Positions 28,756 through 39,561 of a DNA stretch of 64,000 nucleotides are shown here, in pieces. Position 1 is the first letter of the stretch. Every line of letters begins with the position of its first letter. The stretch lies in the NCBI RefSeq assembly GCF_010993775.1, contig NZ_WOTO01000028.1, forward strand, positions 46,701-110,700, written 5' to 3'. The DNA comes from Fodinicola feengrottensis (GTDB lineage: Bacteria > Actinomycetota > Actinomycetes > Mycobacteriales > HKI-0501). Both the position numbers and the translations under genes were made by a program. Below the pieces are notes generated by a model that saw only the letters and a list, made by a program, of their open reading frames with translations, was not told the origin of the DNA and did no database searches.

Positions 28756-29783
28756 CAGAGCTGGTGAAATGCGTGGTCTGGGACCTGGACGACACGGTGT
28801 GGAATGGTGTCCTGCTGGAGAATGACGCGATTCACCTGCGGCTGGGCGTGGTCGACACCGTGCGGGAACTGGACCGCCGGGGGATCCTGCAGTCGATCGC
28901 CAGCCGCAACGACGGCGCCCGCGCGACCGCCGCGCTACGAGATTTTGGCCTGTCGGACTACTTCCTGGTGCCACAGCTAGGCTGGGGTGCGAAATCCGGT
29001 TCGGTACGGCGGATCGCCGAAGAACTGTCGATCGGCCTGGACACCCTGCTGTTCGTGGACGACGACCCGGTCGAACGGGCCGAGGTCGCCAGCACTCACC
29101 CGGACGTACGAGTCGCCGACGCCGACATCCCCGCCTTGCTGACCCGTCCGGATCTCACTCCGGCCGCGGTGACCGGCGAGGGTCGGCGCCGGCGGCTGAT
29201 GTACCACGCGGAATTCCGCCGTCGGCGCGCCGAACAGGATTTCACCGGCCCGGCGCCGGAGTTCTTGGCGTCATTGCAGATGAACGTGACGATCCGCCGG
29301 GCCGCACTCGGCGACCTCGACCGCGCCGAGGAACTGACGGTACGAACAAACCAGCTCAACGCGACCGGTTACCCGTACTCGCGGGCCGAGCTGGCCGAGC
29401 TGGCCAGCTCGGCGGTTCATGACCTGATCGTCGTCGAGCTGTCCGACCGGTTCGGCTCGTACGGCATCGTCGGCCTCGCATTGCTGACCCACGACCCGCA
29501 GGTGTGGACGGTGAAGTTGTTGCTGATGTCCTGCCGGGTGTCCGCACGAGGAATCGGCACAGTTCTGCTGCACGACCTGATAACCCAGAGCCAGCGGCAG
29601 AAAACCCGACTGCGCGGCGAATTCGTCCCGACGCCAGTCAACCGGCCGATGCGGATCAGCTACCGGCTGGCCGGCTTCCGTGCGGTCGGCAGCCGTGACG
29701 GCGTACAGCTGCTGGAACACCACGGGACACCGACCACTCCTGCACCGCACGTGACCGTTTCCTCGACCTGGAGCCAAATGTGA
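28752..29783 (+). CDS. FkbH-like HAD phosphatase / glyceryl-ACP synthase
   Basis: An intact 343-residue protein. The HAD motif I, VVWDLDDTVWNG, contains the aspartate nucleophile and acid. SRNDGARATAAL and LLFVDDDPVERAEVA are further HAD motifs. The C-terminal half is the GNAT-like part typical of FkbH (RTNQLNATGYPYSRAELAEL, VWTVKLLLMSCRVSARGIG). The family converts 1,3-bisphosphoglycerate to glyceryl-S-ACP, the first step to methoxy- or hydroxymalonyl-ACP. The ATG overlaps the stop of the dehydrogenase gene, and its own stop overlaps the acyltransferase GTG, so the set is translated as a unit. Confidence 0.9.
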   Translation: MTELVKCVVWDLDDTVWNGVLLENDAIHLRLGVVDTVRELDRRGILQSIASRNDGARATAALRDFGLSDYFLVPQLGWGAKSGSVRRIAEELSIGLDTLLFVDDDPVERAEVASTHPDVRVADADIPALLTRPDLTPAAVTGEGRRRRLMYHAEFRRRRAEQDFTGPAPEFLASLQMNVTIRRAALGDLDRAEELTVRTNQLNATGYPYSRAELAELASSAVHDLIVVELSDRFGSYGIVGLALLTHDPQVWTVKLLLMSCRVSARGIGTVLLHDLITQSQRQKTRLRGEFVPTPVNRPMRISYRLAGFRAVGSRDGVQLLEHHGTPTTPAPHVTVSSTWSQM

Positions 29784-30909
29784 GCGGGATCGCCTTCATG
29801 TTCACCGGCGCCGGTGACCAGTATCCAGGCATGGGTGCTCAGCTTTACCAGGACGAGCCGGTGTTCCGGGACGGCGTCGACAGGTGTTGCCGACTGCTGT
29901 CGCCGCTGCTCGGATTCGACCTGCACACCGTCATCTACCCGGACGTGGACCAACCCATTCGTACGGCGGAGCCAGATCTCTGCGGCGGCTGCTCGGCCGG
30001 GACGAACCCGATCCGGCGCAGCAGTCGCTGGACCGTACGCTGGCGGCTCATCCGGCCACCTTCGCCGTCGGCGTCGCGCTGGCCGAGACGCTGCTGGAAG
30101 CCGGTGTACGGCCGGACGCGGTGATGGGCCACAGCCTCGGCGAGATCATCGCGGCGACCGTCGCTGGGGTGTTCACCCCTGCCGACGCCGCGCTGCTGGT
30201 CACGGCACGGGCCAAAGCGGTGGAAACGCTCGACGAGGGGGCCATGCTCGCCGTCCTGCTGCCGGAGGACCGGGTACGTTCCCTCATCACCGCGGAGCTG
30301 TCCGTGGCCGCGGTCAACACGCCGTCGCTCTGTGTCGTAGCCGGTCCTGTGGACGACGTGGTGCGACTGCAGCGGGAACTCGAGCGTACGGAGGTGGCAT
30401 GTCAGCGACTGGCCGCCAGGCATGCGTTCCACTCGACGCAGCTAAACCAACTGACCGATCAGCTCGATGCGGTCATCGCCGGCCTCGACCTGCGGCCGCC
30501 GCGAATTCCCGTGGTGTCGAACATCTCGGGGACCTGGTTGACCGCTGCGGAGGCCACCGATCCGCGCTATTGGACGCGGCAACTGACCGAAACTGTACGT
30601 TTTGACGCCGGCCTGCGTACGCTGCTCGCGCATCACCGGACGTTGGTGGAGGTCGGCCCCGGCCGGACGCTGGCGTCGTTCGTGTCCGGCACTCGGATCG
30701 GTACGACCGTGGTCACGACCCTGCCGCCACGGCATTACCACGCGTCTGCCACCACCACCTACGAGGCCGCGTTACGGCAGCTTTCCGCTGAGACTTATGA
30801 CAAATCCGGTCAGCGCGTCGATGGTCTGGCCTTTCAGGATCGCCTCGGTGCGGATATCCAGACCGAACCGAGCGCGCAGCCGAGCGGCGATCTGAACCGC
30901 CAGCAGTGA
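29780..30909 (+). CDS. Discrete acyltransferase (trans-AT type, one frameshift)
   Basis: The GTG at 29780 overlaps the FkbH stop. The start FMFTGAGDQYPGMGAQLY is the AT N-terminal motif. After a one-base shift near 29985 come RRLLGRDEPDPAQQSLDRT, the nucleophile elbow VMGHSLGEIIAATVAGV and ARHAFHSTQL with the catalytic histidine. HAFH at that place is the malonyl-type signature rather than YASH of methylmalonyl types. The region ends VEVGPGRTLASF. It probably transfers hydroxymalonyl from the FkbJ-like carrier to the AT-less PKS. The reading frame runs 138 bp into the convergent PKS gene, so the true stop is probably hidden by an indel near 30780. Confidence 0.8.
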
Positions 30910-33150
30910 ATGGCCGCCGAGGCCGAAGAAATTGTCGCGTACGCCAACGGTTGGCAAGCCGAACAAATCGCTCCAGACTTCGGTGATGATCGCCTGGACG
31001 TCGTCGCGATGAGCCGTGCCGGGGTCGACAGCGGAGGCGGCCGACTGTTCCAGTCCCCACCAGCGTCTGCCGCGCCAGGCGTACGTGGTCACGGTCGGCT
31101 GGATGGCCGGGAAAAATGTCGGGATCGAGCCCTCGCCGAGGTCGAAGAGGATGACTGATCCGCGGTGTTTCTCCAGCAGCGCCTGCACATCGGCCGTACG
31201 TGGTGAGAGCTGTTCGTCTCCGAGTACGTCCGCGAGCCCGCTGCCGAGCAATACCAGCCGACGGTCGGTGGGAAGGGTGCCGATGTTCGTGTCGTCATGC
31301 AGCCGTACGACCAACGCGGGCCGCTGACCAACGCGCTCCACGCCGGCTGGTCCGACCGAAACGTGCGCGTCCGCGGTGGCCAGCTGTCGTACCAGATCCG
31401 CGACCGGCTCGCAGTCGACCATGACAAGCGCGTCGTGGCCGGCGACCATCGTCTCGGTGATCTGGATCCATCGTGGCTCCGACCTGCGAACGACGGCCGC
31501 CCGCGCCGGCGTCCGGTCGCATTCGGTCCGTTCGAAAGGATGCGGCGGAAGTACGCAACGGTGCGGTTCACCATCCACCGGCACATCGATGTCGACGCCG
31601 CGTTCCCACTGCGCGGCAAGCATTGCCGGCCGGCCGGACCCGACTGCCGGCGACCCGGTCCGCAGCCCGGCCACCAGTTCCTGCGTCGTGGTGGCGACGA
31701 TGGCACGCCGGTACGAGAATCGGCGCCGGCCGGTGGCCAGGGTCCACGCCACGTCCGGCAGCGGCTGCGTGCCGGACTCGAGTGACTCGGGCGAGGTCGT
31801 TTTCCAGCCGCCGCAACGCGTTCGGGGTGGCCGCGGAGATGACGAAGACACCAGGTCGACTCGTGGCGGCGCTGCGTACGGTCGCCGGTGCGCTTTCCAC
31901 GATGACGTGCGCGTTGGTGCCACCGACCCCGAAGGAGCTGACGCCGGCCAGCAGCGGCCCATCCGCTGGCCACGGTTGAGTGCTGCTGGCGATCCGGAAC
32001 GGACTGCTGTCCAGCTCCAGCTCCGGATTGGGCCGTCGTACGTGCAAAGTCGGCACCAGCTCGCGGTGACGGAGCATCAGCGCGGTCTTGATCAGGCCGG
32101 CCACCCCGCCGGCGGCGGCGGTGTGGCCGAGGTTGCTCTTGACCGAGCCGAGCCAGCAGTAGCCGGCGCGGTCGGTGCTCTTGCGGAACGCCGCGGTCAG
32201 CGCCGCCACCTCGATCGGGTCGCCGATTTTCGTGGCGGTGCCGTGCGCTTCGACGTAACCGATATCGGCCGCGTCGACCTCGGCTCTGCCTGAGCGAAGG
32301 CGATGACGTCCCGCTGACCGGCCAGCGAAGGCGCGGTGTAGCCGAGTTTCTGGGATCCGTCGTTGTTCAACGCCGAGCCGCGGATGACCGCGACGATCCG
32401 GTCACGGTCGCGTACGGCGTCCTCCAGCCGACGCAGCACCACCAGCGCGACGCCACTGCTGCCGACCGTTCCACTGGCGTCGGCGTCAAACGTACGACAG
32501 TGTCCGTCGAGGGACAGGATGTCGCCTTCTTCGTAGAGATAGCCGGTGGTCTGCGGCATCCAGAGCGCGATGCCACCGGCGATCGCCGCGTCGCACTCGT
32601 AGTTCGCGAGGCTCTGCGCGGCCTGGTGGACGGCCACCAGAGAGGTCGAGCAGCCGGCCAGCACGGTCATTGCCGGGCCGCGCAGGCCCAGCTTGTACGC
32701 CACCTTGGTGGCCAGGAAGTCCTTGTCGTAGCCGATCATCTCGATCAGGTCGTCATCGCCGCGAGCGAGCAGGTCGACGTTCACCGGTGCGCAGCCGGCG
32801 AACACCCCGATCCAGCCACCGAACCGATCCGGGTCGATGGCGGCGTCGTCCAGCGCGACGGACGCGGTTTCCAGCAGCACGCGGTGTTGTGGGTCGGTGC
32901 CGGCCGCCTCGGCCGGGCTCATCCCGAAGAACGCGCGGTCGAAGAACTCGGCGTTCTCGATGACTCCGCGCGCCGGCACGTACCGGGGATGCCGTGCGGT
33001 GTCGGGATCGATGCCGGCGGCCAGCAGCTGCGCGGTGTCGAACCGGCTGATGCTTTCGGTCCCCCTGCGCAGGTTTCGCCAGTACTGCTCGACGTTGTTC
33101 GCACCAGGCAGCCGGCAGGCCATCCCGACGATGGCGATGTGGTCGGTCAT
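30772..33150 (-). CDS. AT-less polyketide synthase module: KS - linker - unassigned region - ACP (two frameshifts)
   Basis: The start MTDHIAIVGMACRLPGANN overlaps the NRPS stop (TGATG). The ketosynthase has the cysteine in TVLAGCSTSLVAVHQAAQSL near residue 168, the phrase DGHCRTFDADASGTVGSSG and, after a break near 32287, the histidines of EAHGTATKIGDPIE and SVKSNLGHTAAAGG. After GVSSFGVGGTNAHVIVE a KS-AT linker continues, broken near 31790 (PDVAWTLATGRRRFSYRRA), directly to a post-AT linker (HRCVLPPHPFERT). No GHSxG acyltransferase lies between. About 145 unassigned residues follow, then an ACP (DNFFGLGGHSLLAVQIAARL). No KR, DH or ER signature was seen. The repaired length is about 792 residues; it needs the discrete AT. 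Confidence 0.85.
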
Positions 33151-36100
33151 CAGTGATCCGTTTCGTCGCGGCGGGGAGGCCGTACGCGGGCGGCTCGCGC
33201 TTGGCGAGCTCTCCGCGCGCGCAGCCCGATGTCGTCGGTGGCGTCCGCCGGGACGGTGTCCACGGCGAAAGCACGCGCGAGTGCTCGTACGGTGGGAAAC
33301 TCGAACAGTCGGTGGAAGGTCAGTCCGGCGTCCAGCTCGGCGGCGAGCCGCGCGTGCAGTGCGGCCAGCAGGAGCGAGTTTCCACCGATATCAAAGAAGT
33401 TGTCGTCCACACTGACCGATTCGACGCCGAGCACGGCCGTCCACACCGCCGCGATCCGCCGCTCCAGCTCGGTCCGCGGCGGCGTCCATCGACGGTGTCC
33501 GACCAGGTCCACCCCGCCGGGCCGAGGCAGCCGCGCCGTGTCGACCTTGCCGCGCTCGTTCATCGGCAACTCGGCCAGCCACACCATCGCGGTGGGAATC
33601 ATGAAGGCCGGCAGCCAGGTACGCAGCCGCGCCACCACCGCGCTGGTGTCCGGTGGCGTACCGGCCGCGGCAACCAGATACGCCACCAGGATGCTGCCGT
33701 CGTGGCCGTGGACAGCGGCTGCCCGGACCGCCGGATCGCTGTGCAGGCGTGCCTCGATCTCGGCTGGTTCGACGCGATAGCCCCGAATCTTGAGCTGACG
33801 GTCCGCTCGACCGAGGTATTCCAGTGTCCCGTCGGTCAGCCAGCGGCCCCGATCGCCCGTTCGATACGTCCGCTCGGCGAACCGTTCGCTGGTCAGCTCC
33901 GGTCGCCGCCAGTAGCCGTCCGCGACGGTCGCGCCGCCCACGTGGATCTCGCCGGGCATCCCGACCGGACATCGCTGGCCAGCTTGGTCCAGGACGAAAA
34001 CGCGGGCTCCGGCGACCGGCCGGCCGACGCAGTTGAGTGCGGTCGCCGACTTCGGGGAGACCGCGTGCATGGTGGCGATGAAGGTCTCGGTGGGCCCGTA
34101 CGCGTCGCAGATCCGATAGGTGACCGATGCCGGTGGCAACGCGGTCAGCGGCGACCCGGCGAACACCAGCCAGCGCAGGCCCGTCAGGTCGGCGCCGGAT
34201 GTCCATAACACCTCGGCCAGCGGTGTCGGGGTGAACGCCACCGTGACGTGGCGGTAGGCCAGCCAGCCGGCGAGATCCGCGACCACCACGCTGTGCTCGT
34301 ACGGGCAGATGGTCGCGCCGGCGCATAACGCCGGCCACACCTCGCACTGTGTCATGTCGAACGACACGTCGTGGATCCAGCTGATCCGGTCTTCGCTGTG
34401 TACGCCGAGAAAATCCGCGTACGCGCGGGTCGCTGACGCCAGGCTGCGGTGGCTGTACGTGACCCCCTTGGGTTCGCCGGTCGTGCCCGAGGTGTAGAGC
34501 ACGTACGCCGTGTCGTCCGGGTTTGGCAGCTGAGGCCTGCGCTGCGCGGACGTACCGACAAAGGCGGCACTGCGCAGCACGGCGGTCCCGGTGGCCGCGG
34601 CGGCGCGGATCGCCCGCGGATCGTCGGTGATGACCGCGGACGCATCGAGATCGGCCAGGATGAACGCCAGCCGGTCGACCGGCTGGCCGGGGCTGACCGG
34701 ACAGAACGCCGAACCGGCCCGCCACGCCGCCAGCATCGCGGCGACCAGGTCCGGGCCGCGGGGAAGGACCACCACGACCACTGGCGGCCGCCGGCCGCGT
34801 ACGAGTGCATCCCGCACGAGTGGCGACAGCACGGCCGCCACCGCATCGGCGCGGCTGGCCAGCTCGCGATAGGTCAGGTCGCCTTCTAATGAGCCGATGG
34901 CGACGGCGTCCGGCTGGTCGGCGCACCGCTGGTCGAAGGCCGCTGGCACGCTGGCACGCTGGCCGCTGCGGGCGCCGGTGGACCGGCCTCGAACCGGTGG
35001 ATTTCGGCGAGCTCGGCCACATCCAGGAGATCGAGCGTCTTGACCGCAAGATCCAGGGCGGTGTCGAAGGAATGCGTGAAACGGCCGAGCCAGCCGGCCA
35101 TCCGCCGCACCTCAGCGGTGGTGAACCGGTCCCCGCGATACATCAACACGCCACGTAGCCGGCCATCGATCTCCTCGAAGGTCGCCGTCAGCCCGAACTT
35201 TCCGGCGTAACCGGCGTCGTCGTGGTCGAGCGCGTACGGAACCAGTCGCGCGTCACCCAGCCGCAGATCGTCGCGGAAGGCGGTGGTGGCCGCGAGCGTG
35301 ACGTCCGCGTACGGCACCCAGCCGGGTCGCCGTGGCGGGTTCAACGCCCCCACGACCGCCTCGAACGGCGTGCCTTGGTATTCCAGCGAGTCCAGCACCT
35401 GGTCGCGAATGCCATCCAGCAACTGCCGGACCGTCGTCGCGGCGGTGATCCGCGAGCGCACCACGACGGTGTTCAGGCAGGGCCCCAATGTCTCGGGAAA
35501 GTCGTCCCGATTAGCGACCGGAACCCCGATGGTCACGTCGTCCTGGCCGGTCCAGCGATGCAGCAGAGCCGCCAGTCCGGCGGCGAGCACCATAAACCAT
35601 GATATGTGCCGTACCCCGGACATCGCGGCCAGCCGGTCGAACAGGTCATCCGGTACGCGCACCGGGACAGCCCCCGGCGGGCCGGTGCGCAGCGGCGGCG
35701 GCACCGCCGGATATGCCGGTGCGCCAGCAAGAAAATCCGTCCAGTAGTCGAGCCCCTCAGCCTCGTCGGCCATCGCGCGCTGAGCGCGTACGAATTCCTC
35801 GAACTGAACGACGGCAGGTGCCTGCCGTCCAGCGTAATGCGTGTCCAGCTCACGGAAAAACAACGGAATCGAGGCCGCGTCCCAGATGAGATGGTGTACG
35901 CACAACAAAAGCACCCGACGATGGGCCAGGCTGACCCGCAGCAGCCGATTCGTCGTGACATCGAACGGACGCGACGCGGCAGTGCGCAGCCACCGGGAGC
36001 GGTCGCCCCCGACCTCCTCGACCGCCGGCAGCCAGGGCCGTCCGACCACCTGATAGAGCCGGCCATCGCGCTCGCGAAACGACGTCCGCAGGATCTCGTG

Positions 36101-36268
36101 CCGCTCGACCAGCTTGGCCAGCGCCTTTTCCAGTCTTGGAACGGAAATCTCGGCATCGACCTGCCAGGCCAGCGGCACCACGTACCGGCCGGCACCGGGT
36201 TCGAGTCGGTCGGCCAACCACATCCGTTGCTGGACTCCGGCCGCCGGTAGCCAGATCTCCGGCGTCAC
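33150..36268 (-). CDS. NRPS protein: C - A - T (one frameshift)
   Basis: The GTG at 36268 overlaps the stop of the upstream NRPS (GTGA). The condensation domain starts LPAAGVQQRMWLADRL and has VHHLIWDAASIPLFF, an HHxxxD motif with A in place of the usual G. After a break near 34955 the adenylation domain shows LTYRELASRADAVAAVL, YVLYTSGTTGEPKGVTYSH, YGPTETFIATMHA, GEIHVGGATVADGYW, YRTGDRGRWLTDG and ELPMNERGKVDTARLP. The carrier domain has DDNFFDIGGNSLLLAALHA. The repaired length is about 1039 residues. It extends the chain from the upstream NRPS and hands it to the KS of the next protein. The amino acid cannot be named with confidence. Confidence 0.9.
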
Positions 36269-39200
36269 CGGCGGTCCAGGAGATCGTCGATCGCGGCGGC
36301 GAACGCTTCGGCCGTGGGATGGTCGAACAACATTCGTACCGGCACCCGGATCCCGAGCCGCCGGCGCAGCCGTGCCGTCAGCGCGGTGGCCAGCAGCGAA
36401 TGACCGCCCAGCTGGAAGAAATCGTCGGTGACGCCGACCAGCCCGGTCGCCAGGACCTGCGCCCATTCCTCGCAGACCGCCTTCTCGGTGTCGTTGCGCG
36501 GCGCCACGAAATCCATGCCGCCGGCGTCGTCAGGCGACTCCGGAAGCCTGGATCGGTCGACCTTTCCGTGCGCGTTCAAGGGCAACTCGTCGACAATCAC
36601 AAAACCCGTGGGGATCATGTACGCCGGCACCCTGCTGGCCAGCGCTCGCCGCAGCGCGGCGGCAGACAGCTCGCGCGCCTGGTCATCCGGGACCACGTAC
36701 GCGACCAACTCGTGCGGTCCGCGCAGCAAGGTGGCCGCGGACCGTACCCCGGGACAGTCGCGCAGCCGCGCCTCGATCTCGGCGCCGGTTCCACCCGTTG
36801 GCCGCGCACCTTGAACTGTCCGTCGCGGCGGCCGAGAAAATCCAGCGTCCCGTCCGGACGCCAGCGCACGATGTCGCCGGTGCGGTACATCCGCTCGCCT
36901 GGTCCGCCGTACGGATCTGGCACGAACGCCCGCGCCGTCGTCCCCGGATCGTCGACGTACCCGCGGGCCAACCCGAGCCCGGCCAGGCACAGCTCGCCGG
37001 GGACGCCAGCCGGCACCAGTTCCAGCGCGTCGTCCACGACGTAGCAGCGCGTACCGCGGACCGGCCGGCCGATCGGCACGGACCGGTCCGCGTCAGCCAC
37101 CGTGTCGATCGGGTACCAGGTCGAGTACGTGCCGTTCTCGGCCGGCCCGTAGCCGTTCAGCAGCCGCTGTGGTTTGCCATTGCGCAGCACTGCGCGGATG
37201 GTCCCGACGTCGAGCGCCTCTCCACCCACCACTACCGTCCTGACCGGCGCGAACGTATCCGGAACAGCGCCGACGAGATGGTTGAAAAGCGAGCTGGTCA
37301 CCAGCTGCGCGGTAATCCGGTACTCGCGTATCGCGGCTGCCATCCGCTGCGGGTCGACCAGGACCGATCGCGGGATCACCACCAGTTCCGCGCCGTTGAG
37401 CAGCGCACCCCAGATCTCCAGCGTCGCGGCGTCGTACGACACGCTGCCCGCGTGCGCCACGCGGTCATCCGCGCCGAGCTCCAGATAACCGTTGTTCATG
37501 GCGAGATGGACGACGGCCCGCTGGGACAGCTCGATCCCCTTGGGCCGGCCGGTCGACCCGGACGTGTAGAGCAGTTGGGCGAGGTCCTCGGGATCCGCGT
37601 CGTACGCGCGACCGGCGGCGACTCCGGACGGCAGTCCATCGTCCAGCCACAGCACGGTCGCCGCTGGCTCGCGAAGCCGCTCTCCCAGCGCGGTGGTGGT
37701 GACGACGACCGACGTACCGGTGGCGGCCAGCATGTAGGCGAGCCGTTCGTCCGGATAGCCAGGATCCAACGGCAGGTAGTGGCCGCCGGCTTCCACCACC
37801 GCCAGCAGCGTCACTACCAGCTCAACGGATCGTTCCAGACAGACACCGACGCAACTGCCAGACCCGATACCGTACGACCGCAGCGTTTCCCGCATCGCCG
37901 CCGCTCGATCGGCGAGCTCGCCGTACGTGATGACCACCTCGCCGTCGCGCACCGCGGCGGCGCAGCCGGCCGCCGCGCGACCTGCTCGGCGACCAGCGCC
38001 GCCAGCCCTCGGCCCGCGCGCGGCGGTCGTGTCGTCGACGTTGCCCCAGGCCAGAAGTTCGGCTCGCTCGGCCTCGGACAGCAGCGGCAGACCGGAAATC
38101 GGCCGGTCCGGTTCAGCTACGCCACCGGTCAGAAGCCGCACCAGATGCGCCAGCAGCCGCCGCATCGCGGGCCTGTCGAACAGATCGCTCCGATAGTCGA
38201 GGTCGATCTCCAGACCATCGGAGAACTCCCCGATCGTCAGGTCCAGCTCGAACCGGACAATACCCGGATCAAATGCGAACTCGCTCGTGTCGCAGCCAGG
38301 AACCCGCAGGCCAGACGCTGCTTCGTTCAAATAGGACAGCACGACGCTGACCAGCGGCGGACGGCTCAGGTCCCGATCTGGTCCGGCCAGGTCGACGAGC
38401 CGCTCCAGCGGCAGATCCGGGTCGTCATGTGCCCGCAGAACCGTCCGTCGGACGCGTCCGAGCGCCTCGGCGAAACCCGGGTCGCCGGACAGGTCCGTCC
38501 GCAACACCAGCGTATTGACGAAAAACCCGATCATGCCAGCCAGCTCGCTGCGGCTGCGATCCGCGAACGCCGCGCCGAACGACACATCGGCCTGCCGCGC
38601 GTACCGGCTGAGCAACACCGACAATGCGGTCGCCACCACCATGAAAACCGTCGCACGGTGGCCGGCGGCGAACGCGCGAATGTCCTGCAACGCCTCCGCC
38701 GGCAAGGTGTGTCGTACGCGTTCGCCTTGCCATTCCTGGAAGATCGGACGGGGCCGGTCTGGATGCAGAGCGACCGGCTGGATGCCACTGAGGCGTTCCC
38801 GCCATCGGCGCAGCTGACCGGCCAGGACGCTGTCGGTCAACCGATCACGCTGCCAACTGGCGAATGCCGCGTACTGCAGCGCGGGCGCCGGCAGATCCGC
38901 CGGCCGGCCGGACACAAAACGCTCGTACAACGCGGAAATCTCGTCCAACAGGACGGACAAACTCCAATGATCGAGGACAATGTGGTGCAGACACAACAGG
39001 AACACGTGGTCGTCGGCACCGATCCGGAAGACTTCGCGCGCGCGCAGCAGTGGCCCGCGGCGCAGATCGAACGGCCGGCGCAGCCGGTCGCGCGCCAGGT
39101 CCGGCACCTCGTCGAGAGCGGCGATCGTCAGCGCGATGTCGACATCGGCCGTCGTACGGGAGTGCAGCATCGGCCCGGCACCGTCATCGTCCACTGTGGA

Positions 39201-39383
39201 CCGCAGAATGTCATGGCGCCGGACGACCTCGTTCAGTGCCCGGCGCAGAACGGTCAGGTCGAGGCGACCACGTACCCGCTGCGCGCACCGCATGTTGTAG
39301 GCCGGGCTGTCCGGATCCAGCTGCTGCAGAAACCACAGCCGCCGCTGCGCGTACGACAGTGGCGCACCAGCGGATTCGCGCAT
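36265..39383 (-). CDS. NRPS protein: C - A - T (frameshifts near 38.0 and 36.8 kb)
   Basis: The ATG at 39383 has GGGAGG at the right spacing; residues start MRESAGAPLSYAQRRLWFLQ. The condensation domain has LCLHHIVLDHWSLSVLLDEI (HHxxxD with H in place of G) and VSFGAAFADRSRSELAGMIG. The adenylation domain has ITYGELADRAAAMRETL, LLYTSGSTGRPKGIELSQRA, SVSYDAATLEIWGALLNGA, LLNGYGPAENGTYST, YRTGDIVRWRPDG and ELPLNAHGKVDRSRLP. The carrier domain has DDFFQLGGHSLLATALTARL. Compensating shifts lie near 38030 and 37970, and one near 36793. It is the first protein of the NRPS-PKS operon; its C domain may accept a starter acyl group or the aminoacyl carrier protein encoded at 26 kb. Confidence 0.9.
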
Positions 39384-39561
39384 GTCCAGCCTCCCGACCG
39401 GCTGCCGCTTTGGCTGTCGCACTGACAAACGACCGGTCCCCCTCATCTGCTCAGATCGAGAAGTCGTTGTCCAGCAACACATCCCTTTCAGGCATCCCGA
39501 TCGTGCAGGCCTGTCGCCAGCACCTGCGCCGGCCCGTCATCTCGCGGATCCTGGACGCCAC

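Noticed and set aside
33391..35049. A 552-codon minus-strand frame within the second NRPS gene
   Set aside because: It is the +1 shadow of the adenylation and carrier domains; Arg-rich with no motif.
36798..39425. An 875-codon open frame on the + strand opposite the first NRPS gene
   Set aside because: It is a low-stop antisense frame of GC-rich DNA. It has a biased Arg/Gln/Pro/His composition, no domain and no ribosome site, while the opposite strand encodes clear C and A domains.
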